Notes: generated by a model from the sequence alone, not told the origin. A stretch of 49,450 nt of DNA from an uncultured Chlorobiaceae bacterium (GCA_903851385.1 CAINOC010000017.1:1-49450), one strand, 5' to 3'. Numbered from the stretch's first letter, positions 35,079 through 45,005 are shown. Program-made: numbers and translations.

Positions 35079-35335
35079 TCCTGCCATCCCTCAAAAGGAT
35101 CGCGAAGATGATCCTGCAGCTTTCGATCCTCAGTGTTCATAAAATCAGCAGGCACTTCAGTCGTCTCGTCAAGCGAGAACAGTCCAGTCCATGAATCGGG
35201 ATGATGAGATAAAATGATATCTCCGGAAATGGCATCACGACGAATAAATACCTCCTTGCCTTCAAAGCGAAACTCTTTCGGCAGCCTGACGGCTTGACTT
35301 CGTCCTGATATAAAAATTTTAGCAGTGACAGACAT
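35075..35335 (-). CDS. vapB: VapB antitoxin (AbrB/SpoVT-type DNA-binding)
   Basis: 86 residues. The N-terminal swapped-hairpin DNA-binding domain reads [20 protein letters not shown], then [19 protein letters not shown]. The C-terminal tail (about 45-86, ending DPFEGWQE) should wrap the toxin. GGAGGAG lies just before the ATG. VapB and VapC together repress their promoter, and a matching palindrome is present upstream at 35368-35400. Confidence 0.92.
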   Translation of the reverse strand: MSVTAKIFISGRSQAVRLPKEFRFEGKEVFIRRDAISGDIILSHHPDSWTGLFSLDETTEVPADFMNTEDRKLQDHLRDPFEGWQE

Positions 35336-35659
35336 GCTCTCCTCCTTGATAAATAATTACTGAAATGTAAATACCATTTTGATATATATCAAGGTATTTA
35401 TCATTTACTTGCAAGGTTGATAACAGGGCTGTGAGCTTTCTACTAAAGACAAGACAAAATATGGAGCAAAAGCTATTTATTTCTTGACGTATGCACGGTG
35501 TGTCGGGGTTTCATTTTGTGACAGGTTATCAGGCGGGCCGTGTATTTGCAGGAAAGCAACACAAAGCATGATCTCTTATGTATTTGCTATTTTTCTTTGT
35601 AACTTATTCGGGATTTTTCAGCTGTCAATATTTTATTACCCAACGATCCGGAAACCAGT
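35336..35659. other. Intergenic region between vapB and the next plus-strand gene
   Basis: 324 bases. The first part holds the vapBC leader and operator. The remainder should contain the promoter for the gene at 35660; nothing else is recognisable. Confidence 0.4.
35368..35400. promoter_or_regulatory. Palindromic operator of vapBC
   Basis: The outer arms TAAATACC (35368-35375) and GGTATTTA (35393-35400) flank an inner palindrome TTGATATATATCAA (35379-35392). It ends 33 bases from the vapB start codon. Position and symmetry fit autoregulation by a VapBC complex. Confidence 0.65.
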
Positions 35660-36058
35660 ATGACCCAGAAGAGCGGTGTCAAGGAACAGGCGAAAGATAT
35701 CCTTGAAGAGACCCTTGACAAGGAGGCGGTTATTGTGTTGGCAAGGATTTCTGAAGAGATGCAGTTGCTGTTTACGGCTCATCCGGAACCATCAAAGGCT
35801 GACGTTGAACGGATTGTGACCGGTTTTTTTCTTGAAAACGGAAAATCGGAACAGTTCATTGATGACTGGATCAAGACATCCGGAGAGTACAGCCGCACGA
35901 GAGGACTCAGTGAACAGGATCAGCCGAAAGCCATGCTTTCTGATCTGGGGGTGTTCAGGTTTATGAGCTTTTTGAAAGACAAGGGGCTTACCGATGAACA
36001 AATTACCATTGTGCTTACCGGGGCGGTTGAACAGGCAGCTTCCGATAATGAAGGGTAG
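35660..36058 (+). CDS. Conserved-looking hypothetical protein, 132 residues
   Basis: A soluble, mostly helical acidic protein beginning MTQKSGVKEQAKDILEETLD, with IVLARISEEMQLLFTAHPEP and ending ITIVLTGAVEQAASDNEG. There is no signal peptide, membrane segment or catalytic motif that I recognise. It precedes purC by 73 bases on the same strand. Length and composition support a real gene. Function unknown. Confidence 0.75.
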   Translation: MTQKSGVKEQAKDILEETLDKEAVIVLARISEEMQLLFTAHPEPSKADVERIVTGFFLENGKSEQFIDDWIKTSGEYSRTRGLSEQDQPKAMLSDLGVFRFMSFLKDKGLTDEQITIVLTGAVEQAASDNEG

Positions 36059-36131
36059 CTTGAAGAGCGAAAGTTAAGGATCTAGACACGTTAACATGCC
36101 GCGATAGCAAATCACAATAAAAACAGTTTAC

Positions 36132-36842
36132 ATGAAAAAGACGACGCAGCTTTACGAAGGCAAGGCTAAAAAGGTTTTTTTAACGGAAGACAGTAACCTA
36201 GTCATACAGGAGTTCAAGGATGACGCGACTGCTTTCAATAACAAGAAAAAAGGCACTATTGCAGACAAGGGCGTTGTGAACAACGCTATTTCCTGCAAGC
36301 TCTTTACGCTCCTTGAGAGTGAAGGCATCCATACTCATCTGGTAGAGAAGCTTTCCGACCGGGATATGCTTTGCCGCCACCTCGATATTATAAAGGTTGA
36401 GGTTGTGGTCCGCAATATTGCCGCTGGTTCACTGGTGAAGAGGTATGGGTTTGCAGAGGGAACGGTGCTTGAAAAACCCATAGTTGAGTTTTATTTGAAA
36501 GATGACGATCTGGATGATCCATTGATGAATGAGTCTCATGCAGTTGCGCTTGGTGTGGCAACCCTTGAGGAACTGGCTGTCCTGAAAAACCGTGCAGAAG
36601 CAATTAATGTTGTGCTCAAAAAGTTTTTTACCGACCGAAAACTGAAGCTTGTTGATTTCAAGCTGGAGTTTGGCCGGCACAATGGCGAAATTCTTCTTGG
36701 TGATGAGATAAGCCCTGATACCTGCCGGTTCTGGGATCTTGAAACAAATGAAAAAATGGATAAGGATCGTTTCAGGTTTGATCTGGGCGGTGTTGAGGAT
36801 GCTTACAGTGAAGTTCAGAGAAGGGTGCTCGAGCTCGATTGA
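36132..36842 (+). CDS. purC: Phosphoribosylaminoimidazole-succinocarboxamide synthase PurC
   Basis: 236 residues, typical of bacterial PurC. It starts with QLYEGKAKKVF (residues 6-16), followed by EFKDDATAFNNKKKG, VEVVVRNIAAGSLVKRYG and DEISPDTCRFWD. The enzyme joins aspartate to CAIR with ATP to make SAICAR in purine synthesis. The gap to the following DedA-like gene is 30 bases. Confidence 0.97.
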   Translation: MKKTTQLYEGKAKKVFLTEDSNLVIQEFKDDATAFNNKKKGTIADKGVVNNAISCKLFTLLESEGIHTHLVEKLSDRDMLCRHLDIIKVEVVVRNIAAGSLVKRYGFAEGTVLEKPIVEFYLKDDDLDDPLMNESHAVALGVATLEELAVLKNRAEAINVVLKKFFTDRKLKLVDFKLEFGRHNGEILLGDEISPDTCRFWDLETNEKMDKDRFRFDLGGVEDAYSEVQRRVLELD

Positions 36843-36872
36843 TAGTGAAATTACAGAAGAGAGGGAGGCGGA

Positions 36873-37517
36873 ATGCTTGAGTCTGCGATTGCTTATCTGC
36901 AGCATGCCGATTCATTTTCGATCTATCTGTTTCTTTTTCTGATTGCTTTTTTTGAAAATATAGTGCCGCCGATTCCTGGAGATGTGCCTGTTGCTTTTAC
37001 AGGTTATTTGATCTATACAAGCGGGATCACTTTTGCAGGAGCTTTATTCTGGGCTTCTATGGGCTCGACGGCCGGGTTTATGGTTGTGTACCTGCTCAGT
37101 AAAAATTTAGGCATGAAATTGTATGCCGAAGGAGGTACATCGGTTGAGAACTGGCTGTCCAAAAGTGCTCATAAGTTTTTTCCTCCTTCCGATATGGATA
37201 TTCTCCGCCGGAAATTTGCTGCTCATGGTTATGCAGCTGTGCTGGTAAACCGCTTTCTGTTTGGCTCCAGGGCAGTTATTTCCGTTATGTCAGGGTTGAT
37301 GGATCTTCGAACCCCTTTAGTCTTTCTTGCTGCTGCCATAAGCGCTACGGCGTGGAATGTAGTGCTCTTGTACGGTGGCTTTTTATTGGGAAGCAACTGG
37401 CAGCATATAGGAGGTTATGTTGCTCTGTATAGTATTCCTGTGTCGATTGTATTTGTTCTTCTTCTTTCTTTTTCGGTATGGAAGTTTTTCAGGGAAAGAA
37501 AGCGCGAACAGGAATAA
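36873..37517 (+). CDS. DedA-family membrane protein
   Basis: 214 residues with several membrane segments (about 17-38, 50-75, 140-160, 182-205). The DedA/SNARE-associated signature is present: FFENIVPPIPGDVPVAFTGY near the N-terminus and VLVNRFLFGSRAVISVMSG in the middle. The family comprises inner-membrane transporters, members of which flip undecaprenyl phosphate or phospholipids. It lies between purC and the transketolase N-half gene. Confidence 0.9.
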   Translation: MLESAIAYLQHADSFSIYLFLFLIAFFENIVPPIPGDVPVAFTGYLIYTSGITFAGALFWASMGSTAGFMVVYLLSKNLGMKLYAEGGTSVENWLSKSAHKFFPPSDMDILRRKFAAHGYAAVLVNRFLFGSRAVISVMSGLMDLRTPLVFLAAAISATAWNVVLLYGGFLLGSNWQHIGGYVALYSIPVSIVFVLLLSFSVWKFFRERKREQE

Positions 37518-37591
37518 GTTTTTTTGTTATTATCACCAGACTCTTAAACTGAACCTTTTTTATTAATTCGCGAGAATTTTGTTGACGTACC

Positions 37592-38503
37592 ATGGCAAAA
37601 GACTTAAAAGTTTATCCTGCGGACAAAAAAGGCGAGCTTCTTACGCTTGCCACTTTTGATGAACTCAATGAGATGGCCCGTCAGGTGCGACGGGATATTA
37701 TCAGAATGCTTGCCAAGGCCAATTCCGGTCATACGGGAGGTTCGCTAGGCATGGCTGATATTTTTACAGCACTCTACTTCAGGGTGCTTCAGAAGGATCC
37801 GCACAACTTCTGGCATAGTGATGATCAGGACCTTGTTTTTCTTTCCAATGGCCACATTGCTCCTGTATGGTACAGTGTGCTTGCCCGTTCAGGCTATTTT
37901 CCTCTCAGTGAACTGAACACCCTGCGCCAAATCAGCTCATACCTGCAGGGACATCCGACATCCGAGTCCAGGCTTCCCGGTATCAGAATCGCTTCCGGCT
38001 CACTCGGTCAGGGGCTTTCTGCAGCAGTTGGAGCTGCACTTGGCCTGCGTATTGATGGCAATGAGCGTGATGTGTTCTGTCTGATGGGAGATGGCGAGTG
38101 CCAGGAAGGGCAGATATGGGAAGCTGCCATGAGTGCATCTCATTACGGGCTTGGAAAACTTATCGGTATTGTTGACTGCAACAATGAGCAGATCGACGGT
38201 GAGGTCAACGATATTATGCGCGTTGAACCATTTGCGGATAAATGGCGCTCATTTGGTTGGGATGTCTATCATTGTGATGGAAACGATATAGAGGATTTTG
38301 TCAGTACTGTTGAGGCCATAAAGGCTCATGAACAGCGTTCAAGACCATCGGTTGTGCTTGCCGTAACCATTATGGGTAAAGGTGTTCCGTTTTTTGAAGG
38401 GACTATGCCGGACAAATCTAACTGGCACGGAAAGCCGCCGTCAAAGGATGATGCTGAAAAAGCACTTGCCATCCTTACGGAGACCGTATTCGGTGACTTT
38501 TAG
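37592..38503 (+). CDS. Transketolase, N-terminal subunit (split enzyme)
   Basis: 303 residues with the thiamine-diphosphate-binding half only. ANSGHTGGSLGMADIF is followed by the TPP motif GDGECQEGQIWEAAMSASHY, then IVDCNNEQIDG and a final PSVVLAVTIMGKGVPFFEG. The protein ends where the pyrimidine domain would begin. The partner half is at 18597-19580. Together they would form one transketolase. RsmD follows 15 bases later. Confidence 0.95.
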   Translation: MAKDLKVYPADKKGELLTLATFDELNEMARQVRRDIIRMLAKANSGHTGGSLGMADIFTALYFRVLQKDPHNFWHSDDQDLVFLSNGHIAPVWYSVLARSGYFPLSELNTLRQISSYLQGHPTSESRLPGIRIASGSLGQGLSAAVGAALGLRIDGNERDVFCLMGDGECQEGQIWEAAMSASHYGLGKLIGIVDCNNEQIDGEVNDIMRVEPFADKWRSFGWDVYHCDGNDIEDFVSTVEAIKAHEQRSRPSVVLAVTIMGKGVPFFEGTMPDKSNWHGKPPSKDDAEKALAILTETVFGDF

Positions 38504-38518
38504 GCTGCAAGGGGTTTA

Positions 38519-39055
38519 GTGCAGATTCTGGCGGGTATATATAAAGGGCGCAAAATCAGGAGCTCATCGTCTCAAGCAATACGCCCATGCAGCAGCCGTG
38601 TGAAAAAGTCTCTGTTTGATATTCTTGAAGGAAGAATAGACTTTGAAGGGGTGTCTGTTCTTGATGTGTTTGCCGGGTTCGGTTCTCTTGGTTTTGAGGC
38701 GTTGAGCCGTGGGGCAGAGTCAGTGTGTTTTGTTGATCAGCATGTTGACTCACTCAAATCTTTAAAGTCTACAACCCTTCAGTTAGGGGTTCAGGATTGT
38801 GTCAAGATTTTGAATTCGGATGTCTCTGCCTTTCTTGGTCGTGCTATAGAATCGTTCGATCTGGTCTTTTGCGATCCACCGTATTCCTGGCCTGATTACA
38901 ACCAGCTGATTGAAAAAATTGTCGGAGGGAAACTGCTTGCAGAAGAGGGCATTCTGCTTATCGAGCATAGTACCCATATTGATTTCGAGCAGTCACCGTA
39001 TTACTCTTTTCACAGGGATTATGGTATGACAAGAGTTACTTTTTTTCAGCACTGA
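38519..39055 (+). CDS. rsmD: 16S rRNA (guanine966-N2)-methyltransferase RsmD
   Basis: 178 residues from a GTG at 38519, preceded by AAGGGG. The family start [13 protein letters not shown] is followed by [16 protein letters not shown], the AdoMet motif [20 protein letters not shown] and the catalytic VFCDPPYSW. RsmD methylates G966 of 16S rRNA. It is followed after 16 bases by coaD, a pairing frequent in bacteria. Confidence 0.94.
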   Translation: MQILAGIYKGRKIRSSSSQAIRPCSSRVKKSLFDILEGRIDFEGVSVLDVFAGFGSLGFEALSRGAESVCFVDQHVDSLKSLKSTTLQLGVQDCVKILNSDVSAFLGRAIESFDLVFCDPPYSWPDYNQLIEKIVGGKLLAEEGILLIEHSTHIDFEQSPYYSFHRDYGMTRVTFFQH

Positions 39056-39071
39056 ACAATTTTTTCTGCCG

Positions 39072-39563
39072 ATGAAACAGAAAGCCATATATCCGGGGAC
39101 GTTTGATCCTTTCACCAATGGTCATCTCGATGTCCTTGAACGTGCGCTTAATATTTTTGAGGAAGTCATTGTTGTCATTGCTGCGAACAGTAATAAACAT
39201 GCACTGTTCAGCGCTGAAGAAAGGCTTTGCATGATCAGGGAGGTTATTGCCGAATACTCCACCGTAAGTGTAGAAATGCTCCACGACGGGCTTCTTGCTG
39301 ATTATGCCCGGCAGGTAGGCGCAAGGGCCATTGTCAGGGGAGTACGGCAGGTAAAGGATTTTGAGTATGAGTTTCAGATGTCGCTTTTGAACCGCCAGCT
39401 CTATCCTGAGGTTACCACGGTGTTTTTAATGCCGAATGTCAAATATACCTATGTTGCGTCTTCAATTATCAAGGAAGTGGCTTTACTGGGCGGGGATGTC
39501 AGTAAATTTGTGCATCCATGTGTTCTGGAAATGCTGCATCACAAACGAGATGGACAACCATAA
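39072..39563 (+). CDS. coaD: Phosphopantetheine adenylyltransferase CoaD
   Basis: 163 residues. The nucleotidyltransferase motif TNGH (15-18) lies in [40 protein letters not shown], near the end, is the second ATP-binding segment. It catalyses the fourth step of coenzyme A synthesis. The next gene starts 24 bases later. Confidence 0.97.
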   Translation: MKQKAIYPGTFDPFTNGHLDVLERALNIFEEVIVVIAANSNKHALFSAEERLCMIREVIAEYSTVSVEMLHDGLLADYARQVGARAIVRGVRQVKDFEYEFQMSLLNRQLYPEVTTVFLMPNVKYTYVASSIIKEVALLGGDVSKFVHPCVLEMLHHKRDGQP

Positions 39564-39587
39564 ATAAATCATAAATAACCATTCGAA

Positions 39588-40796
39588 ATGTCTACAACGC
39601 ATATTTTGGAAGAAAAATATCTGACACGCCGGGTACTCAGCATGCAGGAGTCGCAGACCATGCGAATCAGCAATCTTGCCGCTACAATGAAGGCCGAAGG
39701 GAAGGATATTGTGAGCCTTTCAGCAGGTGAGCCGGATTTTCCAACTCCTGATAATGTAAACCAGGCTGCTATTGCTGCCATCAATGCAGGGTTTACCCGC
39801 TATACAACAAATTCCGGTATTCCAGAGCTTAAACAAGCCATTCTTGAGAAGTTCAGGCGTGACAATGATCTGGAGTTTCAGGCAAACCAGATAATCGTCA
39901 GCAACGGAGGCAAGCAGACTCTTGCCAACACTTTTCTTGCACTTTGCCAGGAGGGTGATGAGGTGATTGTGCCTGCACCATACTGGGTGAGTTTTCCCGA
40001 AATGGTTCGACTTGCGAGTGCTACACCGGTTATCGTGCATACTACGCTGGAAAGTGAGTATAAAATGACGCCGGAACAGCTTGAGGCGGCCATTACCCCG
40101 AAAACGAAGGTTCTTGTGCTTAATTCTCCATCGAATCCAACAGGATCGGTGTATAGTGAAGATGAGGTGCGTGCACTTGTCAAGGTGATTGAGGGACGTG
40201 AGATTTTTGTTGTTTCTGATGAGATGTATGATATGATCGTTTATGGCGATGTCCGTCCTTTTTCTCCTGCAAGGATTCCAGCTATCAAGGATTGGGTTAT
40301 TGTCAGTAACGGCGTATCGAAAACCTATGCAATGACCGGCTGGAGAATCGGTTACCTTGCCGGACCGAAATGGCTTATTGACGCTTGTGACAAGATACAG
40401 TCGCAGACAACATCGAATCCAAATGCTATTGCCCAGAAAGCTGCTGTTGCGGCTCTGACAGGGGATCAGGGGATTGTGGAAGAGCGCCGTGCAGAATTTG
40501 AAAAGCGCCGTGATTATATGTACCAGGCTCTTAACAGCATTCCTGGTTTCAAAACAGCCCTTCCGCAGGGAGCGTTTTATATTTTCCCTGATGTCAGCGG
40601 AGTGTTTGGCAAAACCTTTAACGGGGTGGTGATGAAGGATTCTGCAGATGTAGCCGAATATCTTTTGAAAGTGCATCATGTTGCCACAGTTCCTGGAGAT
40701 GCCTTCGGTGCTCCTGAAAACCTGCGTCTTTCCTATGCGGCCTCAATCTCCTCGCTGGAGGAGGCGATAAACCGTATCAGGAGAGCGTTCAAATAA
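39588..40796 (+). CDS. Pyridoxal-phosphate aspartate aminotransferase (class I)
   Basis: 402 residues. The PLP lysine K245 is in [20 protein letters not shown]. Other class I features are [39 protein letters not shown] and the C-terminal [17 protein letters not shown]. The Ib-subgroup look ([12 protein letters not shown] start) suggests aspartate or prephenate as amino-group partner; the sequence alone does not settle this. It is followed by an acyltransferase gene after 6 bases. Confidence 0.93.
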   Translation: MSTTHILEEKYLTRRVLSMQESQTMRISNLAATMKAEGKDIVSLSAGEPDFPTPDNVNQAAIAAINAGFTRYTTNSGIPELKQAILEKFRRDNDLEFQANQIIVSNGGKQTLANTFLALCQEGDEVIVPAPYWVSFPEMVRLASATPVIVHTTLESEYKMTPEQLEAAITPKTKVLVLNSPSNPTGSVYSEDEVRALVKVIEGREIFVVSDEMYDMIVYGDVRPFSPARIPAIKDWVIVSNGVSKTYAMTGWRIGYLAGPKWLIDACDKIQSQTTSNPNAIAQKAAVAALTGDQGIVEERRAEFEKRRDYMYQALNSIPGFKTALPQGAFYIFPDVSGVFGKTFNGVVMKDSADVAEYLLKVHHVATVPGDAFGAPENLRLSYAASISSLEEAINRIRRAFK

Positions 40797-40802
40797 GCGC
40801 GG

Positions 40803-41567
40803 ATGCTCAAAGTCCGACGGAGCAGGCTTTATACCCTTTGGTTCAGCTGGTATTCCCGCCGGCAGTTCAAACGGTATTTTAACTCGGTACGCGTTTTTAT
40901 GCAGGCCGGAGTACGGGAGATGAATCCCCGTATTCCGGTTATTTTTTATGCCAATCATGCCTATTGGTGGGACGGGTTCTGGTCGCAGCTGTGCACTGAG
41001 GAATTTTTTCATCAGAACCTGCATATTATTATCGAGTATCAGCAATTAAAGAAACATCGTTTTTTTACCCGCCTTGGTGCTTTTTCCCTTGATCGAACGC
41101 GCCCGAGAAGTGTGCCCGATACGCTTCGTTATGCTGCTGAGCTGCTCACGACTGAGAGTGATCGACAGAATGCCTTGTGGATTTTTCCTCAGGGCAAGAT
41201 TGAGCCTGTTGACCAGCGACCACTTCTTTTTTTTAAAGGGACAGCATCCATTGTTTCGCGAGTTCTTGAGAAAACGCCTTCAATTTACCTTGTTTCAGTT
41301 GTCAGTCGGATTGAATATCTTGGTGAACAAAAACCTGAGCTCTCTCTCTCTTTTTTGGAGCCCAGGTTGCTCTCAAGAGCCGAATATTCAAGTGCTGATG
41401 ATCTGACCGCTTATATGCAGGGGATGACGGAACGGCACCTTGACGAGCTTGGTGGCAAGATCAGGAAGGGACGGCTGGATGAAGCCCTGACTCTGGTTAA
41501 AGGAAAGGATTCAATAAACAGGCGAATGGAAGCGGTTACGCGTTTTTTTTGTCTTGAAAAACGGTAG
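40803..41567 (+). CDS. PlsC-like 1-acyl-glycerol-phosphate acyltransferase family protein
   Basis: 254 residues. The acyltransferase block I, NHAYWWDGF (HX4D), is followed by RLGAFSLDRTRPRS (block II) and IFPQGKIEP (block III, PQG in place of PEG). There is no obvious membrane span, so it is probably peripheral. Housekeeping lysophospholipid acylation is one possibility. In green sulfur bacteria a related enzyme (CruD) acylates chlorobactene glucoside, so a carotenoid substrate is also possible; I cannot decide from sequence. Confidence 0.78.
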   Translation: MLKVRRSRLYTLWFSWYSRRQFKRYFNSVRVFMQAGVREMNPRIPVIFYANHAYWWDGFWSQLCTEEFFHQNLHIIIEYQQLKKHRFFTRLGAFSLDRTRPRSVPDTLRYAAELLTTESDRQNALWIFPQGKIEPVDQRPLLFFKGTASIVSRVLEKTPSIYLVSVVSRIEYLGEQKPELSLSFLEPRLLSRAEYSSADDLTAYMQGMTERHLDELGGKIRKGRLDEALTLVKGKDSINRRMEAVTRFFCLEKR

Positions 41568-41626
41568 AACGTTATGCCCCGGCAACGGTAGTGTTTCATG
41601 TTTCAGAATTAAACAAACAATCTTTT

Positions 41627-42604
41627 ATGAGTAATGTTATATGCAGTTGTCTTTTAGGTGATAATACCAAGGTAAGGCTGCGGCTTTCACAATTGCTGCA
41701 TAGTGAGATGGAGGCGATATACGGGGCAGTTTCCGAAGAGGTTGTTGATGATATCTGTGAGGTTGAGCTGCAGGGTTGTCGCCGGGAATTTTTTCGCAAC
41801 AATACCGGCATCCCTTTCACTATAGGAATGCAGGTTATTATTGAGTCTGATGGAGGGTATGATTTTGGCGTTGTTTATTCCATAGGGCAGATTGCCCGCA
41901 AAAAGTTTCAGCTGAAAGGGCTGGATAAAAATGGTACGGAGTGTACTGCAGTGTTTCGTATCGCCGATGAGAATGACAATCTGGCTATTATTGAACTGAA
42001 AAAACGGCAGTCGGAGATTCGTGAGATTTGCCAGAGCAAGATTAAAAAGCATGAACTTGATCTGAAGCTGGTTGATGTGGAGTTGCGGATGGACCAGCAG
42101 AAACTGTCGGTTTACTATACCTCCTCACATCGCGTTGATTTCAGGACTCTTGTTCGTGATTTGGCCGGAGAGTTCAAGGCAAGAATTCAGATGGTGCAGA
42201 TTACAACACGTGAAGAAGCCAGAAGGGCAAATGCGTTTGGGCCGTGCGGCTGTCTTTTGTGCTGTTCGAGCTGGCTGCCGAAGATTCACGCAAATCCATT
42301 TTCTGAAAAATCTCAATTTGCCGAAACCCCCGGAAATGATAACCATGCCTTTAATGTCACCGGAATATGCAACCGTCCGAAATGCTGTCTTGGTTATTCG
42401 AAACATGAGAAGGGATGCCATGCACAGCAGTCTAACCAGATAGCTCTTCCTCCGGTAGGAAGCAGGGTGAACACTCCCGAGGGAGCGGCAGTTGTGGAAA
42501 ATGTTGATGCCCAGAAAAAACTTGTCTACCTTCGCTACCAGAAGAGCGATCAGACTCGCAGGATCCCTCTTGAGAAGTTCAATGCCATGTTTGTAAAAAA
42601 ATAG
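41627..42604 (+). CDS. PSP1/RicT-family protein
   Basis: 325 residues from the ATG at 41627; an in-frame GTG at 41591 would add 12 residues. The PSP1 C-terminal domain covers about 140-235 and includes MVQITTREEARRANAFGPCG. A cysteine-rich region follows: GPCGCLLCCSSWLP and GICNRPKCCLGYSKHEKGC. Homologues (YaaT/RicT) bind iron-sulfur clusters and act in RNA processing complexes in Bacillus. It precedes metG by 11 bases, a frequent neighbour. Confidence 0.88.
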   Translation: MSNVICSCLLGDNTKVRLRLSQLLHSEMEAIYGAVSEEVVDDICEVELQGCRREFFRNNTGIPFTIGMQVIIESDGGYDFGVVYSIGQIARKKFQLKGLDKNGTECTAVFRIADENDNLAIIELKKRQSEIREICQSKIKKHELDLKLVDVELRMDQQKLSVYYTSSHRVDFRTLVRDLAGEFKARIQMVQITTREEARRANAFGPCGCLLCCSSWLPKIHANPFSEKSQFAETPGNDNHAFNVTGICNRPKCCLGYSKHEKGCHAQQSNQIALPPVGSRVNTPEGAAVVENVDAQKKLVYLRYQKSDQTRRIPLEKFNAMFVKK

Positions 42605-42615
42605 GTCTCTTCAGT

Positions 42616-44724
42616 ATGCTTCAGTTTAAAAGAACTCTGGTAACTACAGCTCTTCCATACGCCAATGGCCCAGTTCATCTCGGCCACTTGGCAGGTGTTT
42701 ATCTTCCTGCAGATATTTATGTTCGTTACAAAAGACTCAAGGGTGAGGATGTCATTCATATCGGTGGATCTGATGAACACGGTGTCCCTATTACCATTAC
42801 GGCAGAGAAAGAGGGTATTTCACCAAAGGATGTCGTTGACCGCTACCATGCCATGAACGTTGATGCGTTCAGGAAGTGTGGTATTTCGTTTGATTATTAT
42901 GGCAGAACAACTTCTCAGGTTCATCATAAAACGGCACAGGAATTTTTTCTTGAGATTGAGAAGAAAGGAATTTTTACAAAAAAAACTGAAAAGCTTTTTT
43001 TTGATCGCAAAGCTGATCGCTTTCTTTCGGATCGCTATGTTACCGGTACCTGCCCGATATGCAATAACGCGGAGGCTAACGGTGATCAGTGTGAACAGTG
43101 CGGCACCCATTTAAGTCCACTGGAACTTATCAATCCGAAAAGCAAGCTTTCTGATGCGACACCGGAGCTGCGCGACACCATGCACTGGTATTTTCCTCTG
43201 GGGCGCTTCCAGAAACAGCTGGAGGAGTATATAAACAGCCATGAGGATGACTGGCGGCAGAATGTGCTGAATTATAGCCGCACATGGCTCAAACAGGGGC
43301 TGAACGACCGGGCGATAACCCGTGATTTGAGCTGGGGTATAAAAGTGCCTCTTGACACGGAGGAAGCTCTGGGCAAGGTGCTCTATGTATGGTTCGATGC
43401 CGTGCTCGGATATATTTCGTTTACAAAAGAGTGGGCAGAAAAACGTGGCGAGAGTGATCGCTGGAAAGAGTACTGGCAGGATCCCGAGAGCCGTCTCATT
43501 CACTTTATCGGCAAGGATAATGTTGTGTTTCATACGCTGATGTTTCCTGCAATTCTGATGGCATGGAACGAAGGGCTAGAGAGCGAGTGCTATAATCTTG
43601 CTGATAATGTGCCCGCATCGGAGTTCATGAATTTTGAAGGAAGAAAGTTTTCAAAGTCAAGGAACTATGCGGTTTATCTTGGTGAGTTCCTTGAAAAGTT
43701 TCCAGCCGATACCCTGCGTTACAGTATTGCAATGAATTATCCTGAAAACAAGGATAGTGATTTCAGCTGGCAGGATTATCAGAACAGGACGAATGGCGAG
43801 CTGGCAGATACGCTTGGGAATTTTATCAAACGGTCGGTTGATTTTACCAATGCCCGTTTTGAGGGAGTTGTGCCCTATGAGTCTACTCTGGAAGATTGGG
43901 ACTCTCTTGGCATTAACTGGCAGGAGACCCTTCGCCAGCTTGATGTGGCATTTGAACAGTTTCACTTCAGGGAAGCGACCTCTCTAGGTATGGAGATAGC
44001 CAGAGCAGCCAACCGGTTTCTCACAGAGTCGGAGCCATGGAAAGTAATCAAGGTTGACCGCGATGCAGCTGCAAAAGCAATGGCTCTTTCACTGAACCTT
44101 TGTCATGCGCTTGCTGTTGCCCTCTATCCAGTCATACCTGAAACCAGCAACCGGATTTATGCAATGCTTGGATTTCCGGATAAGATTGAAGATCGTTTTA
44201 CCAGGGGAAGCTCTCTCGCGCAATCTCTGCTCAGCCCTGCTCTCTCTAAAGGGCATAAGCTCAGGGCAGCATCGGAAATACTGTTTACAAAAATCGAGGA
44301 TGCCGATATCGCTCCGGAACTGAAGAAAATTGAGGCATTGCTCGCTGAAGCCGAGAAACGGGAGGCAGGAGCTGAACAGGATCGTATGGAGTTCAAGCCT
44401 GTGATCAGCTTTGATGATTTTTTAAAGGTTGACTTGAGGGTCGCTAAAGTTATAGCTGCTGAAACAGTTAAAAAAGCAGGAAAACTGCTCAAACTGCAGC
44501 TCCAGGTAGGTTCTGTAACAAAACAGGTTCTTGCCGGGATTGCACGCTATTACACGCCGGAAGAGATGATTGGCAAACATGTTGTGCTGGTTGCCAATCT
44601 GGCTGAACGCACCATCCGTGACGAAGTATCAGAGGGGATGATTCTGGCCGTTGAAGGGGCTGACGGGAAACTTTTTGTCATTGAACCTGATGGAAAAGAT
44701 ATAAATGGTAAACAAATACAATAA
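42616..44724 (+). CDS. metG: Methionyl-tRNA synthetase MetG
   Basis: 702 residues. The class I HIGH motif appears as HLGH in ALPYANGPVHLGHLAG near the N-terminus. A CxxC zinc knuckle pair reads CPICNNAEANGDQCEQC. The KMSKS-type loop is GRKFSKSRN near residue 345. The C-terminal 100 residues form a tRNA-binding (OB-fold) domain: FDDFLKVDLRVAKVIAAETV, needed for dimerisation. The initiator tRNA gene lies 46 bases downstream, a fitting neighbour, before a shared terminator. Confidence 0.97.
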   Translation: MLQFKRTLVTTALPYANGPVHLGHLAGVYLPADIYVRYKRLKGEDVIHIGGSDEHGVPITITAEKEGISPKDVVDRYHAMNVDAFRKCGISFDYYGRTTSQVHHKTAQEFFLEIEKKGIFTKKTEKLFFDRKADRFLSDRYVTGTCPICNNAEANGDQCEQCGTHLSPLELINPKSKLSDATPELRDTMHWYFPLGRFQKQLEEYINSHEDDWRQNVLNYSRTWLKQGLNDRAITRDLSWGIKVPLDTEEALGKVLYVWFDAVLGYISFTKEWAEKRGESDRWKEYWQDPESRLIHFIGKDNVVFHTLMFPAILMAWNEGLESECYNLADNVPASEFMNFEGRKFSKSRNYAVYLGEFLEKFPADTLRYSIAMNYPENKDSDFSWQDYQNRTNGELADTLGNFIKRSVDFTNARFEGVVPYESTLEDWDSLGINWQETLRQLDVAFEQFHFREATSLGMEIARAANRFLTESEPWKVIKVDRDAAAKAMALSLNLCHALAVALYPVIPETSNRIYAMLGFPDKIEDRFTRGSSLAQSLLSPALSKGHKLRAASEILFTKIEDADIAPELKKIEALLAEAEKREAGAEQDRMEFKPVISFDDFLKVDLRVAKVIAAETVKKAGKLLKLQLQVGSVTKQVLAGIARYYTPEEMIGKHVVLVANLAERTIRDEVSEGMILAVEGADGKLFVIEPDGKDINGKQIQ

Positions 44725-44770
44725 AATGCTTGCATAAGTGATTTTATTCCGTACATTGTAGCACAAACAT

Positions 44771-44843
<73 letters not shown>

Positions 44844-44850
44844 CAAGTAA

Positions 44851-44879
44851 AGCCGCCCATCAACAGGCGGCTTTTTTTT
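44851..44879 (+). terminator. Rho-independent terminator after tRNA-fMet
   Basis: The arms AGCCGCC and GGCGGCT with an 8-base loop are followed by seven more T residues. It begins 8 bases after the tRNA and should end the metG-tRNA transcript. Confidence 0.92.
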
Positions 44880-45005
44880 ATCCAGTTTGTTTTTTGTCTC
44901 CCTAACTGTGTATTTTAACCCTGTTATCGACGCTTGTTCTTAAGTCGTGCGGATGGGGGGGCGTCTTTCAGGCTTGACAATGTTCGGTTAGAGTTACTGT
45001 CACAC

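Noticed and set aside
39720-40679. 319-codon minus-strand open frame
   Set aside because: Antisense to the aspartate aminotransferase gene; no recognisable domain and no start signal.
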